Source: Ascaphus truei
Lineage: Eukaryota; Chordata; Amphibia; Anura; Ascaphidae
Reading direction: 5' to 3'
Length of the DNA: 64,000 nucleotides
NCBI GenBank assembly: GCA_036426205.1
Contig: CM071567.1
Location: 295,295,752 to 295,359,751 of the forward strand
This document shows, in pieces, positions 46,498 through 56,689 of this stretch (positions are counted from its first letter, which is position 1; each line of letters begins with the position of its first letter). The notes beneath the pieces are model-generated. The model had not been told where the DNA came from, ran no database searches, and saw nothing but the letters and a program-made list of their open reading frames with translations. The position numbers and the translations under genes are program-made.

Positions 46498-47326
46498 CTT
46501 ATGAAGCAGCTGATTCAAATTAAAGTGTCAGCTCCTTGGGACCTTGGGCAATTCATTCTATCGTCATGTGCCTCCCTGTGCAACCAAAAATTGAATTATT
46601 AATTCTACAGAGCACGTAGATTTTTTTATTGTTATGTAAAAAATCATACAACACATACATTTAAAGTATTATATTATTAATCCACATAAAAAAATGCATT
46701 ACTGGCCACTAATGCCCTGGCTGGGTTAAAGGCCGTCAGCATCGCACTGGGCCTTTCAACTCCTCCAGCCAGGGCAATATTGACAAGGAATGTTTGCAGT
46801 AATATATAGTAGACAGTACAGAGAAAAGTTAGAAAAGTGCATAAAAGGTCATTAAAGTAATTACATTAGGGAGTCCCTGCCCAACAAAGCTAAAAAAAAC
46901 TCATTTTGCATCTGTTGGGTCAATATCGCCAACCTTGAGGTAGCGAGATCAAATTTGCAAGTACTGTATTTCCAGACAGCTTTGCATTTTTGACAATACC
47001 AACAAATTGGTAACATTGGAGGGATTGAGACATTTTGGGCCTTTCACACAGATTTGCAGAGCCAGAATGAAATCACATTTAAAAAGGTATTTCTCGAAGG
47101 TTTGGACATGCGAGGCAGACGTTTTTGAAGAGAGCGACCTGCATATCTGAGCGAAAAATGGCTCTTTCCGTGCAGATACTGTATGCAATTCTGGCAGCTA
47201 GTAGAATAGGCCCAAGACTCAGCACCAATGGCAGGCCATTCCCCCTCCCCTCCCTGTAGCCTATATGAGTTTAACCTATATAATGTTAGTATATTGCGCA
47301 CAGATCATGTCCTGTTCTTTTTGTAT
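46498..47326. other. Unique AT-rich DNA between two LTRs
   Basis: No internal retrotransposon sequence is recognisable, so the flanking LTRs are independent solo LTRs rather than a pair. A possible hairpin repeat piece with AGGGCAATATTG / TGCCCTGGC words lies near 46710-46780. Confidence 0.4.
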
Positions 47327-48075
47327 TGTAGCGGTGTATCCCCCACCCTCTGGGAGATTTGCCCTGCTACCAGGTGTGTAGTGCTGGTACCTGCTGGTTT
47401 ACAGGACACCTAGGTGTCCGCCGATGGTAGTGGGGACATCAGGGCAGGATTCTGGGGTAGATGGTTGTTCTTTCTCACTCTGGTGTCAGCGCCTCAATCT
47501 CTTGCAGGCTCCAGGGATGTGGAGACAATCCCTGCACGAGAACTCACCGATACTCCCCCTGATAGATTGAACTCATAGACAAGAGTATATTTTATAACAG
47601 CCACTGTCTTATTCTTTACAGCATATAACAGCATACACTCCATACACAGCTTACTCTCTAGGCCTCCAGCCCCCGGATGATCCCTGGACTCGCATCCCCA
47701 GCCATGGGCACCAAGGGCGGTCTAGCTCTTCCCTGACTCCCTATTAGAGTCAGAGGTATCAGTCCCACTCCACTAGGGGAGGGAATAGAAGGTGACCAGA
47801 GCCCTGCACACACTATTCTAGGATATGTCTCTCTCAAGGGAGAGACAGAACTGGCTAAATTTGGTAATGCAGCCCTTTAAGTACCGAGGTGGAGGGTCGA
47901 AGGTCTGAGCCCTTTTTTGGGCAGAACACAGACCTTAGCCCGCCTCCTCCCCTGTCACTCAAGGGAGCTGCTTGCTGTGGGGAAACCCCTGGATTGGGCC
48001 TAACACTGCCTGCACTGTTACCAGGCCTTACATGTCAGGGAGGGCAGGTTAGTAGCCAAGCCAGGCATGGCTACA
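47327..48075 (-). mobile_element. Solo LTR (family copy B), 749 bp
   Basis: TGTAGCGGTGTATCCCCCAC at the left and GGCATGGCTACA at the right. The flanks GTAT and TTAT are a 4-base duplication with one difference. The interior follows copy A closely (CTTAAAGGGCTGC-type TATA-like word on the minus strand near 47873-47882). Confidence 0.75.
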
Positions 48076-48420
48076 TTATAATGTTTTTTAGTGTTAAAAA
48101 TCATGATTTTCTTAATCTCTGGAGTCTTCACTGGGCTCTGGGGAGAACTTCTGAACAGAGCATTAGATTTAAAAAAACAAAAACAGCATTTGAAAGGGCA
48201 AGATGAGACCTCTTCAAGTATCACAAGTGAAATGGCAAAAATAAATAAAAAAAATGGTGACCAGGGCGGGCATCTGCTTTTAAAACGTTTTAAATGAAAG
48301 TGTACACTGTAGGACCTTTTGTTTTAGATTACAAATATCTAGGCACACCATAAGGTACTGTAATGCAAAACAAGTTTTACAGTAGATATTTATATATCCA
48401 CACCAATGTTTCTGTCCTTA

Positions 48421-48863
48421 AAGCTGCAGTTCAAGCAATGTCCACATGTGGGTTTTTTTTTTTTAAATAAATCTGTTCTGTACTATGAGAAAATACTTGT
48501 AGCATTTAAAAAAAAATTCTAATGCAACAAGCATTTTTGTTCCTATAGCAACAATTTACAGTCACACACCCTTCCCCTTCTGAAACAGCATCACCTTATT
48601 GAGCCCTGCCCTCTCTAGCAGTGAACCAATTGAATCTGGTGCCTGTCTGGTCACATGATCTCCCTCACAGAACTTTGACTGTTAGTGCAGCAGAAGAGGA
48701 CCCAAGATGCATTTAGTGAACCCCGAGCCGAATTTTCAGCGATCGATTACAGGAGAACGGATCGATCAGCAACTTCGCTAATCACTTGTCAGTGTGTAGA
48801 TTGTATTGATGAACATATTGAATGTTTTTTTTTTTTTTTAAACGACAGCTTGAACTGCAGCTT
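48421..48863. mobile_element. TA-flanked MITE with perfect 16-bp inverted ends
   Basis: AAGCTGCAGTTCAAGC (48421-48436) is the exact complement of GCTTGAACTGCAGCTT (48848-48863), with TA at 48419-48420 and 48864-48865. The 443-bp non-coding interior has T-runs near both ends. A diverged relative is at 38075-38260. Confidence 0.78.
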
Positions 48864-48865
48864 TA

Positions 48866-50400
48866 CAGGATCCTTATCAGACTTATGTATTTGGTTAGTA
48901 TTAGTCTCATAACCAATAAATCTGTATTCATTTTAACATTATATTCATAATATGTCAAGATTTGTGTAGTTCCATGGTATGGTGTAGTTGGGCTTCAGTT
49001 ACATACCTGTATAATTTAAATTAACCTGTCATTTGAGCCATTTCCCTTTTTGAGTATGTATATGTATATTATTCTCAGAAGTTTAGAGGCTAATTTGTTA
49101 TGGCGCTGGAAGATGCCTAATGAACCTCCTGCTTCCAGGGTAACTGAAACCTGTCCTTTCCCTTAATATCAAGGGTGGAGAGGAAGTTTAGGGATTGGTC
49201 AAGTTTTTCCATGATTACTTGACAGTGCCTTTATGACATACCGAGCACGGCATTGACTGCGGCACGCATGAAACCCTGGCTTGTTTTCTGGAACACCCAC
49301 CACAATCTAAATGTAAGTGGAGCCCCCTCCACCTCTGATACCAATATCCGGGGCATCAGTCACGGTCATGGAACCACTCCTGGAGTGATCCCATGTCCGG
49401 AAGTACCGGAAGTCTGATGGCCCTTTGGGGGACGCCATTGTAGAGGTTAATTGCTAACTGATGTTTAAAAAGAGTGCTAGCTTACAGGACCATACAGATC
49501 AAGCCCGAAGAAAAGACCTGAGTAACCCACAAAGAGCTGCACTATTTTTTTAAACAGGTACAGTAGCCATTGAAGGGATCACTTTTTACCTTACTTTTGT
49601 TCCCTTTTATTAGAAAATACCTTTTCTCTTATATTGAATTGGTAACAGTTTCTTGAATTTATGGGTGATATAAGAGCAAATTTTGACAGCAAGGCTAATT
49701 GCAATGTCAGAGTTAAAGATCATGTTCAATTTTGTGCACACCGTACTAAAATATTATTGACTATACTAAATAAAAAATGTACATATATTTCCCTCTGGAC
49801 ATTAGCCACTGGAAAGTTTGTTATACATTTTATCAACAGTCTACATTTACACAACACACACCCCTCCTGCATTTACAGCCCTAATTACACACTACTGTAC
49901 TTAAAAACTTTGTAAGGTAAATCATATACCTATAGTGGTAGCACAAAGTGGCAACATAATAACATTTTATAGATTTTATAGATTACTACTAGCTGTTTCA
50001 CATTTTAATCTTGTCTGTAACTGTTACATACACGTCCATAACATATTTTATCTCTAACAGTTCAAGAAATGTTTTTGAATATAATATATAACTGTGTACA
50101 TTTAATGTAACCATGTATTGTTATCATAACTCTGTGCCCAGGACATGCTTGATAACGAGAGGTAACTTTCAGTGTATTACTTCGTGAAAAAAAACATTTT
50201 TATAAATAAGTATAAATAAATACAATATTTGCAGTGAGAAGTTATTAGATTGCATCTACAGTATGAACACTCAATCCAAAATATGACACACATGAGTTAA
50301 AGATCCATGTTAATTGTACAAGGATCTTCCTCAGTTTAAATGCCCTTTTTTCTCACTCTCTTGCCAAGCTACAAATAGTGTTCAGTGTGAGTTTTCTATC
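48866..50400. other. Unique DNA, nothing firmly recognised
   Basis: Mostly AT-rich. The GC-richer stretch 49090-49440 may be an old repeat, but no ends are seen. The frame at 49661-49915 has no domain. Confidence 0.3.
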
Positions 50401-50403
50401 TAA

Positions 50404-50730
50404 GGCCAGGTCCCCGCTGACTACTGCAGCGCCCGCTGTGGCGGACGCTGCAGGGACTAAAGCCACCGGGCCCACTGCAAGGGGGTGCCACCATGCTGCG
50501 CCGACAGAAACTCCTGCTCTCAAGAAAATTGAGATCGGGAGTCACGACGGAGCTCTAGGCCACGCCCCCCGGCGGTTCAGCCAATGAGGGCGAACTTGCC
50601 ACGTAACCTCATGGCCCCGCCCCCGTCCCCCTGTCTTTCCCCCTGCAGCTCACTGCAGAACTGGGGACTCAGCTGCACGCGCCGCCTGCCTTGCAGACGC
50701 GTGTGCAGCGCAGGTAGTGGGGCCGTAGCC
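50404..50730 (-). mobile_element. CpG-rich MITE family member (copy 4), TAA target duplication
   Basis: The left end GGCCAGGTCCCCGCTGACTA and right end GTAGTGGGGCCGTAGCC are imperfect inverted repeats flanked by TAA (50401-50403, 50731-50733), the Harbinger duplication size. It contains TCAGCCAATGAGGGCGAAC (50577-50595), the inverted form of the core at 19121. It is very CpG-rich and non-coding. Confidence 0.72.
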
Positions 50731-50733
50731 TAA

Positions 50734-51650
50734 AGCAAATGTTTGTATTCAGGATTATCTATCTCAGCCTGTGCTTGTGACTTTACTGTGAAAATCACCA
50801 GGCCTCTTTACCAGCTCCCCTTTCACTTAGGATGGGACTTTTGATAACTAAAGATCATCTTATTCACAAACTGGGAATATATAGGGCCAAACCAATTCAA
50901 TGGCAAATGAGACACACAATAACGTATTCGAGTTTTGGTATCCAATCTCTTACATAAATATGCATAAACAATTAACAATCACACAGTGTTTCACATTGGC
51001 CCTCTTAAAATATTTATTTTAATCTGTGGCAGTGGCATATTTAAGAGGTTTAATTTTGTGTCTGATGCCTTTTAAGCAAATAGACAACTGTAAGCTTTAA
51101 AAACATCTTTCTAGTTTGTAAGGTACGGTATGTTGTTAGGCATGTTGATGACAACATGCTCTCATTATCTCCTTATCACAAACAAGGCTTAACTTGTGGT
51201 ATATAATTGTTTAAAAAAATGCAGAATTATTGCAAGAAGAAATAACCACCGGATTACCTCTGTTTTCAGCCAGATTGAAATACATTGAACAGAGCCAATG
51301 CCTCCGTGCAGCTATTTCCTTCTATTTATGGCCACCTCTACTTTAGGGGGCTGCCCCTCATTAACTTATTAACAAAAAGAATCAACATTTGCGTAAGCAA
51401 CACATGCCTGAAATGTGATTTTGAGGGGGGAAAATGTTAACGTTTCCCAACCGCTAAACCAGGGTGAAAGAGTGGACAATAAAATACGCCCGATTTAGCA
51501 ATGCCTAAAATGGGATTCATTTTCTTTGGTAAATCTGATGCAGTTTTTTGTTCCACTTTTACCTTAACTTTGCAGCTAGGGGGTTTTAACTTCTGTAGTG
51601 CCTTATGTACAGTATACGTTGTATCATGTTCAGAAGGTTGGCGCCCAGGT
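50734..51650. other. Unique AT-rich DNA, nothing recognised
   Basis: No repeat or gene recognised before the LINE relic. Confidence 0.3.
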
Positions 51651-51679
51651 GGCCCTTATGACCTACTTGGTACTTGTGC

Positions 51680-53585
51680 TCGTTTTCCATAACAGGTCCC
51701 GGTCGAGTGACGTGAAAGGAAGGTTAGGATCCTCCCTTTCCATTCGTCAGTCCATCCCCTCTGTATCCTCCTCCCTTCCAACACCTCTTGCTAACTCTAC
51801 TCCTGCATTCCTTTACTCTTTATCCGCTGTCACAGAGGAGGATGTGTCGTTGTTGATCTCCTCTTCTCCTTTACCACCTGCCCTCTTGACCTCCTTCCCT
51901 CCCATCTTCTAAAAACTCTTACTCCTACTGTAATCCCTACGCTCACACACATTTTTAACTCCTCCCTCTACTCTGGTACCTTTCCCTCTTCCTTCAAATA
52001 TGCAACAGTTATACCATTACTTAAAAACAGCAAGCTTGACCTTACCTGTCTTTCTAACTATTGACCTGTTTCCCTCCTGCCTTTTGCCTCTAAACTCCTT
52101 GAACGTCTTGTATTCTCTTGCTTGCTCCATTTTCTCAATACCTATTCTCTCCTAGACCCTCTACAATCTGTCTTCCGCACTGCTCACTCCACGGAAACAG
52201 CCCTCACTAAAATAACTAATGAGCTCCATGCTGCCAAACACAGAGGTCATTACACTCTGCTCATATTACTCGACCTCTCTGCAGCATTTGATACTGTGGA
52301 TACCCTCTTCTCTTTCACATTCTCCATACTCTTGGCATTTGTAACAAAGCTCTATCCTGGATCTCCTCTTACCTCTCCCATCGTATTTTCAGTGTCTCTT
52401 TCGATAACACCTCCTCCTCTATCGATCTCTCTGTTGGGATACCCCAGAGCTCTGTTCTGGGACCTCTTCTCTTTTCTCTTTACACACTCTCTCTAGGTGA
52501 CCTAATAACATCGCTGTGATTCAAATATCACCTCTATGCTGATGACACACAAATTTTCTTTTCGACCCCTGACCTTACACCTGCTGTACAGACTAATTTC
52601 TGAATGTCTCTCGGCTATATCATTTTGGATGGCCCTCTGCCGACTTAAACTTAACATGCTAAAAACAGAGCTCCTCATACTTCCTTCCAAACCTAGCCCT
52701 ATTTCCTCCTTCCACATTACTGTTGGAAGTACTATCATTCACCCAGTAGCCAAGGCACGCTGCCTAGGGGTCACACTCGTCTCCGCTCTCACATTCTCTT
52801 CTCACTTTCTAAAGATAATTCTCTCCCGTCTCGATTACTGTAACCTCCTGCTGTCCGGCCTTCCTGCCTCTCACCTGTGTCCCCTACTATCTATCCTAAA
52901 TGCTGCTGCCAGAATCACTCTACTCTTTCCTAAATCTGTCTCAGCGTCCCCCTTGCTGAAATCCCTCTCCTGGCTTCCTATAGAATCCCGTATCACACAC
53001 TCAATTCTCCTAATCACTTTTAAAGCTTTACAATCTTCTGCTCCTCTTTACACTCAGCCCTAATTTCTCGCTATGCACCATCCAGACTCTTACATTCTGC
53101 TCAAGGATGTCTTCTCTCTACCCCTTTTGTATCTAAAGCCCTCTGCCGCAATAAACTCTTCTCACTGACTGCCCCAAACCTCGGGAATGCCCTTCCTCTC
53201 AATATCCGTCTAGCACCCTCTATCTACATTTAAGACCCACCTCAAAACACACCAGCTTAAGAAAGCATATGAGTAGCTGCATGACTGATATTATACACCT
53301 CATACATAAACCATTGGCCCCTTGCAGACGCACTTACCAGAACGCCCTCCTACTCTCTCTGTACGTTCTTCCTACCAACAAATTCGATTGTAAGCTCTTC
53401 TGAGCAAGGACTCCTTTTCCTAACTATTACTTTTATGTCTGAAGCCCTTCTCCCCTTTATGTGTTATTTATATTATTTGTTATTTATATGATTGTCACGT
53501 ATATTACTGCTGTGAAGCGCTATGTACATTAATGGTGCTATATAAATAAAGACATACATAAATACATACATACATACATACAGTA
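51680..53585 (+). mobile_element. L2/CR1-type LINE, 5'-truncated, with 3' end
   Basis: Sense-strand relic. It begins within or just before the RT domain, carries the RT/C-terminal coding remains (51690-53270) and a 3' UTR: GATTGTAAGCTCTTCTGAGC at 53388, TTTTATGTCTGAAGC, GAAGCGCTATGTACATTAAT at 53513 and AAATAAAGACATACATAAAT leading into a (CATA)n tail at 53548-53580. The simple tandem tail and absence of poly-A are typical of L2/CR1 LINEs. Confidence 0.8.
51690..53270 (+). pseudogene. L2/CR1 LINE ORF2 relic (RT and C-terminus)
   Basis: Blocks, in changing frames: AVTEEDVSLLISS (51829 onward), [18 protein letters not shown] (52078 onward), [20 protein letters not shown] (52173-52232), [12 protein letters not shown] (52268-52302; motif A), YADDTQIFF (52535-52561; motif C, different frame), GVTLVSALTFSSHF, LSRLDYCNLLLSGLP (52820 onward), and LKTHQLKKAYE near the end. 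Frameshifts and stops make it inactive. Motif order and wording are those of L2-clade LINEs. Confidence 0.8.
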
Positions 53586-54954
53586 CATAAATGCATTCAC
53601 ATCACCGGTGACATCTTGAGGAGCGATCCTGTGGTAGCGACTTTCTGCATTGGGCCAAAGCACTCTAGTGCCCAACCCCCTCTGGCACTTACGTACTTAA
53701 CAGATTTCCCCCTGTGTGTGTTACCCATCCGTGTTACCTGCCATCCGCGGACTGGCAAGAAAGTAGTGTTACTCTACATTAGGCGTTTCTCTCAAGTGGC
53801 CTTATGTGTAACAGCATCTGTAATTATTGGAAGACCCAACTAATAACTGTGGGGATAGGAAGATAAACTGTTGTCAGTTTGTTGTTATGCTCAGCACCAC
53901 TTCATGCTGAAAATATTCCTGGAAATCCAAGATAAATTACAAGCTATGATGATAGGGCTGTTCGTTCTTACTTTGTTGCAACCGTGCTAATTGACATGTG
54001 TCCTGCAGGATTCAAGCCCTTTTTCATCCTAGTAAAAATCTGCCTGGCAGGATTACAATAATTGTTTTATGGAAACAGAATTGAAAAAAACAAAAGCCAA
54101 GGCGCGTCAAGAGTATTGCAGCTCTAGTCTTTACCAACTTTTAATATAGGTGCACATTCTGTATAATATGTAACTATCTTTATTAAGCATAAACGATGGA
54201 AATAAAGATTGCTTTCTTGTAGTGTAATAAAAGGTTGTTTTTAGAAAGCTGCATTCAAAGGTAAAAGTGTAGATTCAAGGTTCCTATATTATATGCAGGG
54301 CAACTTGAAGACTTTCTTGTAATGATCTTGGCAGTCAGGTTTTCAAATGTGCTAGTTACTGTGGGTGTCTTTTTTTTCTATTTGTTTACATGCCATTCCA
54401 TTACCAGTGTGCTATAGTTCAAACTGTTTTAAAACGACCAATTGAATAGATTATTCTGCTTTAAATTGACCTATTGTCACCCTGCATAGCTAGTAAATTT
54501 ACAATATCACAACCGACACATCCATTTTAATAGAATCTAGTAAACAGCCCAAGCTGTTCAATATATACGTTGGGATCTAGCAGCAGGGCCTTGAAATGAA
54601 AATAGCTTGTGTAATCAGTAGAATATAAATGGCAACAGCATCTTGTACTCCCATTTATGATGGTAAAAAGGCAATGAGTTCAGTGGGCACTGGGCAGCCA
54701 TATGACCAAGTCTTGCATGACTGAGAAACGTACATGTTTGCACTGTGCTGCAGTTAAAGCGCTCCTGTATCCAGGAGGTAAATCGTTCCTTTGTCTTGTG
54801 ACTAACCTCTAGCTGAGGGAAGAAGCAGAAGAAAGAACTATTATTTCAGCACAGGCATTACAAACCCTGTAGAAAGCTGGCAGCACTAATTAACTAAATA
54901 CTTTCACATAATGTCCTTGGAGTTCCAAAGAAAACAAAGTAGTCAATGGGGGTT
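53586..54954. other. Unique DNA, possible conserved noncoding part
   Basis: No gene recognised. The stretch 54560-54950 is repeat-free and of even composition (for example GCACTAATTAACTAAATAC at 54883), which could indicate conserved noncoding DNA. Confidence 0.3.
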
Positions 54955-55045
54955 ATTCATTAAACTGTGATGGTGCCGATCGGGGCACTATCACATGGAA
55001 ACTCCCAGCGAAGTCAGAGCAGCAGGATCACAGTTTAATGAGTAT
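54955..55045. mobile_element. Short MITE, 91 bp
   Basis: ATTCATTAAACTGTGAT at the left is matched by ATCACAGTTTAATGAGTAT at the right. It is too short for more than inverted ends, and the duplication is unclear. Confidence 0.55.
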
Positions 55046-55079
55046 CTTCCAATGTGTCTGAAATAACCCTGAGCTTTAA

Positions 55080-55255
55080 CTTAGATTGTAAGCTCTTTGG
55101 GACAGGGTCTCCTTTAGCTTTATGTTGTCATTTATCTGTTGCACTTATTACCATTGTTTGTAATGTGCATTATTTACCTCTTTTTGTAATGTAGTACAGA
55201 GCTGCGTACATTGTTGGCACTGTTTAAATAAAAGTATACATACAATAGTTTTGCA
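55080..55255 (+). mobile_element. LINE 3'-end fragment (L2/CR1-like, second subfamily)
   Basis: TTAGATTGTAAGCTCTTTGG, GGACAGGGTCTCCTTTA and CAGAGCTGCGTACATTGTTG, then TTTAAATAAAAGTATACATA. The order matches the LINE 3' end at 53388-53560 but with different middle text, so it is a related subfamily. Confidence 0.55.
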
Positions 55256-56046
55256 TGTTTTTTATATAAATATGCTTTAGTTCAAATCAAAAATATTAAG
55301 CTATTAATTGATAGCACTACAGTAGATGCCCTTCAATACAGTAGGAAGATACCTTTGAAATGGTAAACAGTTTACATAAATGTATTAACAGGCATAGTTC
55401 AAAAGTATAGATGCACACGATAGCCCAGTAACATGCTATAGAGTTAATGAGATAAATGATATGTCTCTCATTGCTGTAAGAATGTACCAGTTTAGCACTG
55501 TACAGTGTATGCAACATTGAGGCTCTTATCCATACTAATTCTTGTCTATTCTCTCCCTTGTTTAATTGGATAAACATATTGATAGGCCACAACAGATTGT
55601 TTAGGTAAGGCCAATGAAAGATAAATAATATGTAACAGTGCCCCCCTCCCCCCCACCCCCCCAAATCTCAGATCGGGGCCATTACTGGGTGTTTGTGGTG
55701 CATACCTGCTGGTAACAGGAGGGCCGAGTCATCCCCTGTAACTTTGGGACTTCAGGAACAGGCTTCTGGGGTCCATACCCCACGATATACTTAGCAGTGC
55801 AGCGCCTCGATCTGCCGTTGGCTCCAGGGATATGGAGGCGATCTCCCACGGTAGAATCGTAACTCTCCCCCCAGTTAGATCACAAACCAGGCAGGAGGTA
55901 TATTGCAAACAGGAACAGGTTTATTACTACTCTTAGTGCAGTAAGGTACAGGTACTCAGAAGGTACAGGTACTCAACAGTCACCTGCCGGATCACAGTCT
56001 CGTATATCAGCTCTCAGGTATCACCGGAGATAGTGGCAAGAGAGCA

Positions 56047-56300
56047 GATCCGGCGCCACTGCGCATGACAAAGATCCAAGCTACTTCCGGATGAATTCAC
56101 AAATCTTTATTGGCCCATAACACACAAGGCTACACCACGATCTCCCCCTCAACGTGTTTCACGCTATGGAACAGCGCTGTTCCATAGCATGAAATGAGTT
56201 GAGGGAGATTCGTGGTGTTGCCTTGTGTTATAGTGCCATATAAAGATTTGTGAATTCATCCGGACTTAGCTTGGATCTTTGTCATCGCAGTGACGCCGGA
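56047..56300. repeat. Palindrome, about 125-bp arms, no spacer
   Basis: 56047-56175 is the imperfect reverse complement of 56176-56300. The centre, 56163-56188, is a perfect 26-base palindrome around GGAACAGCGCTGTTCC. The arms include GATCCGGCGCCACTG / CAGTGACGCCGGATC and AAATCTTTATTGGCCC / GTGCCATATAAAGATTT. AACGTGTTTCACGC near the centre resembles the ACGCGTTTCG motif of the repeats at 16955 and 25594. Confidence 0.85.
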
Positions 56301-56440
56301 TCTTCTCTTTTTCATTATCTTCATAGAAGCTGCACCGGGATTTTCCAAGGAGCATTGTAGAGCAGTGACCCATACCAGAGCTTCTATCTAGGTAAGGGTG
56401 TCCCTTCCAATTCCTGTGTCACACAGAGGTTACTTATCTT

Positions 56441-56686
56441 TTGCAACCCTCACTCCATATCCTTAGTGACATTCTTGACACTCGTCACGGGTGGAGTAGA
56501 CCACTACCGAAGCGCAAGACAGTTTCATTTGGTTTATCAATGAATCCTATCTCTTCCCCCCACTTCCCTGCCCGGGAGGCAGAGGTATATTCACTCCTAC
56601 TCCCTCCCCGCAGGGAAGAGCACATGGGTAGGGGTCTGTATATTAAACTCAAAGACGGGCTAGATAGAAATGTGAGAAGTTCCTAA
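56441..56686 (+). other. Unassigned 81-codon open frame beside the palindrome
   Basis: An open frame on the plus strand, MQPSLHILSDILDTRHGWSR to LKDGLDRNVRSS, lies between the palindrome and the purine-rich block. Its text is less biased than that of other frames nearby, but I do not recognise a domain. It is preceded by a CTAGGTAAGGG splice-donor-like word at 56389. It may be chance. Confidence 0.2.
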
Positions 56687-56689
56687 GGC

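Noticed and set aside
46498..47326. Full LTR retrotransposon between the LTRs at 45742 and 47327
   Set aside because: The 0.8 kb between them has no gag/pol text, and each LTR has its own flanking bases.
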